64,000 bases of DNA from CADCTB01 sp963768975. Lineage in GTDB: Bacteria > Actinomycetota > Acidimicrobiia > Acidimicrobiales > AC-14. The stretch is taken from contig CAVYKB010000013.1 of assembly GCA_963768975.1 (NCBI GenBank), positions 186,001 to 250,000 of the forward strand, in the 5' to 3' direction. Shown here one piece after another: positions 61,698-64,000 of this stretch. How positions within the stretch are numbered: position 1 is the stretch's first letter; every line of letters begins with the position of its first letter. A model generated the notes under the pieces. That model made no database searches. It saw nothing but the letters and a program-made list of their open reading frames with translations, and had not been told where the DNA came from. The position numbers and the translations under genes were made by a program.

Positions 61698-62236
61698 TGG
61701 CGTTACAGGCCGAGCAGGTCGACGGCTACGCCGCAGCCCTCTTCGAGGTCGCTCGCGCCGAGGGCGCACTGGCAGTCGTGGAGGAGGAGCTGTTCAAGCT
61801 CTCCGACGTGCTGGCCGGCTCCGACGACCTGCGTGCCACCCTGACCGACGCGTCCATCCCTTCCGAGAAGCGCCAGGAGATCATCATCGACCTCCTGGGC
61901 AAGGGGAACGCCACGCCCATCACCACCAGCCTGGTCAGCTTCGTCATCGGCGCCGGCCACGCCCGCGACCTGCCCGGGATCATCAAGAGCCTGGTCGAGC
62001 GGGCCGCCTCCGACCGAAAGCACACCGTCGCCGAGGTTCGCTCCGCCGTCCCCCTGGACGAGAACCAGCGCACGCGCTTGGCCGCCGCCCTGTCGAAGAA
62101 CCTCGGCAAAGACGTCGAGGTGAAGGTACATGTGGATCCCTCGGTGCTCGGCGGCCTCTCCGCCCGTGTGGGCGATGTGGTCATCGACGGCACCGTGCGC
62201 CACCGACTCGATCAATTGAAGGAAACCATCAGATGA
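61697..62236 (+). CDS. atpH: ATP synthase F1 subunit delta
   Basis: 179 residues of the usual delta type, with DGYAAALFEVARAEGAL at the front and VDPSVLGGLSARVGDVVIDG with VRHRLDQLK at the end. It connects the b stalk to the alpha subunits. A separate protein here, not fused to b as in mycobacteria. Overlaps atpA by 4 bases. Confidence 0.95.
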   Translation: MALQAEQVDGYAAALFEVARAEGALAVVEEELFKLSDVLAGSDDLRATLTDASIPSEKRQEIIIDLLGKGNATPITTSLVSFVIGAGHARDLPGIIKSLVERAASDRKHTVAEVRSAVPLDENQRTRLAAALSKNLGKDVEVKVHVDPSVLGGLSARVGDVVIDGTVRHRLDQLKETIR

Positions 62237-63891
62237 CAGATGCTGCTGTCGCCAACACGTCCGCTTCGAACAGCGGTGGTGCCAACCTCAACTTCAACGC
62301 CGACGACATCACCGCGGTGCTGCGCAAGCACATGGAGGGCTACAAGCCCAGCCTGGAGCGCCAGCAGGTCGGCCAGATCATCGAGGTCGGCGACGGTATC
62401 GCCCGCATCTCCGGCCTGCCCAACACCTCGGTCAACGAGCTGCTCGAGTTCGAGGGCGGCACGCTGGGCCTGGCCCTGAACCTCGACGAGGAGTCGATCG
62501 GCGCAGTCGTCCTGGGCGAGATGGGCCACATCGAAGACGGCCAGGCCGTCAGCGCCACGGGCCGCATCCTCTCCGTTCCCGTCGGGGACGGCCTGCTGGG
62601 GCGCGTCGTCGACGCGCTCGGCCAGCCCCTCGACGGCAAGGGCCCCATCAACACCACCGAGAGCCGGCGCCTGGAGATCCAGGCCCCCGGCGTGGTTGAC
62701 CGCCAGCCGGTGAAGGAGCCCCTCCAGACGGGCATCAAGTCGATCGACGCCATGACGCCGGTCGGCCGGGGCCAGCGGGAGCTGATCATCGGCGACAGGA
62801 AGACGGGCAAGACCGCCGTCGCCGTCGACACGATCATCAACCAGAAGGGCCAGGGGGTGAAGTGCATCTACGTCGCCATCGGCCAGAAGAACTCCACCGT
62901 GGCCGAGGTGGTTGCCGCTCTCGAGGAGTACGGCGCCATGGAGTACACCGTCGTCGTCAACGCCCCCTCCGGTGAGCCGGCGCCGTTCAAGTACCTCGCT
63001 CCCTACTCCGGCGCAGCTATGGGCTCGCACTGGATGGAGGCCGGCGACGCCGCACTCGTCGTCTACGACGACCTCTCCAAGCAGGCCGAGGCCTACCGCC
63101 AGCTCTCCCTGCTCCTGCGCCGGCCCCCGGGCCGCGAGGCCTACCCCGGCGACGTCTTCTACCTCCACAGCCGCCTGCTCGAGCGCTCGGCCAAGCTGTC
63201 CAAGGAGCTCGGCGGTGGCTCGCTGACCGCCCTGCCGATCATCGAGACCAAAGAGGGCGACGTCTCGGCCTACATCCCCACCAACGTGATCTCGATCACC
63301 GACGGCCAGATTTACCTCCAGACCGACCTCTTCCGCTCTGGCGTGCGGCCGGCGGTCGACGTGGGCATCTCGGTCTCCCGGGTGGGCGGCTCGGCCCAGA
63401 TCAAGGCCATGAAGTCGGTGGCCGGCACGCTGAAGCTGGACCTGGCCCAGTTCCGCGAGCTGGAGGCCTTCGCCTCATTCGGGTCGGAGCTCGACAAGCT
63501 GTCCCAGGCCCAGCTCGACCGGGGCTACAAGCTCACCGAGCTGCTGAAGCAGGGTCTGCATGCGCCGCTCAAGGTGGAGGAGCAGGTCGTGTCCATCTAC
63601 GCCGGCACCAAGGGCTATCTCGACGACATTCCCACCTCCGACGTCGGCCGCTACGAGGCCGAGCTCCTGGAGGAGTTCCGCAGCCGCTACTCCGATCTCC
63701 TCAACGAGATCAAGGAGAAGGGCGCCCTCCCCGACGACGAGAAGATGAAGTCGGCGATGCAGGGCTTCAGGGAGCGCTTCCAGCCCACCGACTCCAGTGG
63801 TGGCGACCAGAAGAAGGCCGACGAGTCGAAGGCCGGCGAGAAGAAGCCCGACAACAAGACCGTCGAGATGGACGCCAAGGACGGGAACTAG
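62233..63891 (+). CDS. atpA: ATP synthase F1 subunit alpha
   Basis: 552 residues. GDRKTGKTAVAVDT is the P-loop. DGIARISGLPN, PVGRGQRELIIG, SRRLEIQAPGV and the AYRQLSLLLRRPPGREAYPG segment are conserved. The C-terminal 45 residues are a charged tail (QKKADESKAGEKKPDNK), as often seen in actinomycetes. Confidence 0.98.
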   Translation: MTDAAVANTSASNSGGANLNFNADDITAVLRKHMEGYKPSLERQQVGQIIEVGDGIARISGLPNTSVNELLEFEGGTLGLALNLDEESIGAVVLGEMGHIEDGQAVSATGRILSVPVGDGLLGRVVDALGQPLDGKGPINTTESRRLEIQAPGVVDRQPVKEPLQTGIKSIDAMTPVGRGQRELIIGDRKTGKTAVAVDTIINQKGQGVKCIYVAIGQKNSTVAEVVAALEEYGAMEYTVVVNAPSGEPAPFKYLAPYSGAAMGSHWMEAGDAALVVYDDLSKQAEAYRQLSLLLRRPPGREAYPGDVFYLHSRLLERSAKLSKELGGGSLTALPIIETKEGDVSAYIPTNVISITDGQIYLQTDLFRSGVRPAVDVGISVSRVGGSAQIKAMKSVAGTLKLDLAQFRELEAFASFGSELDKLSQAQLDRGYKLTELLKQGLHAPLKVEEQVVSIYAGTKGYLDDIPTSDVGRYEAELLEEFRSRYSDLLNEIKEKGALPDDEKMKSAMQGFRERFQPTDSSGGDQKKADESKAGEKKPDNKTVEMDAKDGN

Positions 63892-63894
63892 CAC

Positions 63895-64000
63895 GTGGCA
63901 AGTGGGCAGGAGCGCACCCTCCGCCGTCGCATCAAGAGCATCCAGTCCACCAAGAAGATAACCCGGGCCATGGAGCTGATCGCGGCCAGCCGCATCGTCA
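63895..64000 (+). CDS. atpG: ATP synthase F1 subunit gamma (partial, cut by window end)
   Basis: 35 codons from GTG 63895: RTLRRRIKSIQSTKKITRAM and ELIAASRIV, the N-terminal helix of gamma that enters the alpha/beta ring. It continues beyond the window. Four bases after atpA. Confidence 0.93.
   Translation, partial: MASGQERTLRRRIKSIQSTKKITRAMELIAASRIV

Noticed and set aside
1..64000. tRNA or rRNA genes
   Set aside because: No cloverleaf with a GTTCGA-type T-loop and acceptor pairing was noticed, and no rRNA-like sequence. A covariance search would be needed to exclude this fully.

Overview
The window is a stretch of a high-G+C chromosome, most likely from an actinomycete. I would guess class Acidimicrobiia, but that is inference. 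The main evidence is a housekeeping gene order typical of Actinomycetota: rpmE, prfA, prmC, tsaC/sua5, low-molecular-weight tyrosine phosphatase, glyA, wecA, two atpI-like genes and atpBEFHAG. Starts are often GTG, and several genes have a -10-like hexamer only 6-8 bases before the start codon, as expected for leaderless transcripts.

The housekeeping block is split by two accessory regions. The first (about 2.6-30.8 kb) lies between rpmE and prfA. The second (about 34.0-56.1 kb) lies between tsaC and the tyrosine phosphatase gene.

Region by region: 1-2.35 kb holds a broken membrane protein gene and a divergent XRE regulator. 2.4-5.8 kb holds rpmE, a coiled-coil gene and a CapD/FlaA1-like nucleotide-sugar enzyme gene. 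5.8-7.5 kb is a Wzz/tyrosine-kinase gene on the other strand. A 9-bp tandem repeat follows at 7.57 kb. From there to about 16.0 kb base composition drops visibly: hand-counted lines give 53% (8101-8160), 43% (10921-10980) and 42% (14521-14580) G+C, against 78% at 62581-62640. This low-G+C part is a transferred polysaccharide cassette: split transketolase, Wzx, GT2, Wzy, a GT4 remnant, a TylF-like methyltransferase and a phosphoglycosyltransferase. At 16.0-18.9 kb the coiled-coil plus CapD module occurs again as a direct repeat, preceded by what looks like the last codons of a second rpmE. Then come a lipoprotein, a DUF4012 protein, a small secreted protein and a zinc-ribbon coiled-coil protein. 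24.0-30.5 kb is a Tad/Flp pilus operon (tadE, tadG-like, cpaB, cpaE, tadB, tadC) with no cpaF/tadA ATPase gene. prfA, an opposing MazF-like toxin-antitoxin pair, prmC and tsaC follow.

The second accessory region holds a coiled-coil protein, two divergent CAP-domain secreted proteins, a second complete Wzx/Wzy locus with its own Wzz/kinase and DUF4012 gene, two tandem surface proteins ending in an LxRTG-type sorting signal, a UDP-sugar dehydrogenase and a large repetitive coiled-coil protein. The window ends inside atpG.

The parts fit together as a cell-surface programme. Two polysaccharide loci (priming transferase, glycosyltransferases, methyltransferases, flippase, polymerase, chain-length kinase), a pilus machine and secreted or anchored proteins are accompanied by five coiled-coil proteins of no family I recognise.

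Caution: many genes in the first 25 kb carry single-base frameshifts, mostly one extra base, while 27-64 kb looks clean. I annotated those genes as single loci and stated where the frame breaks. Either the first part has uncorrected sequence errors or it is decaying.
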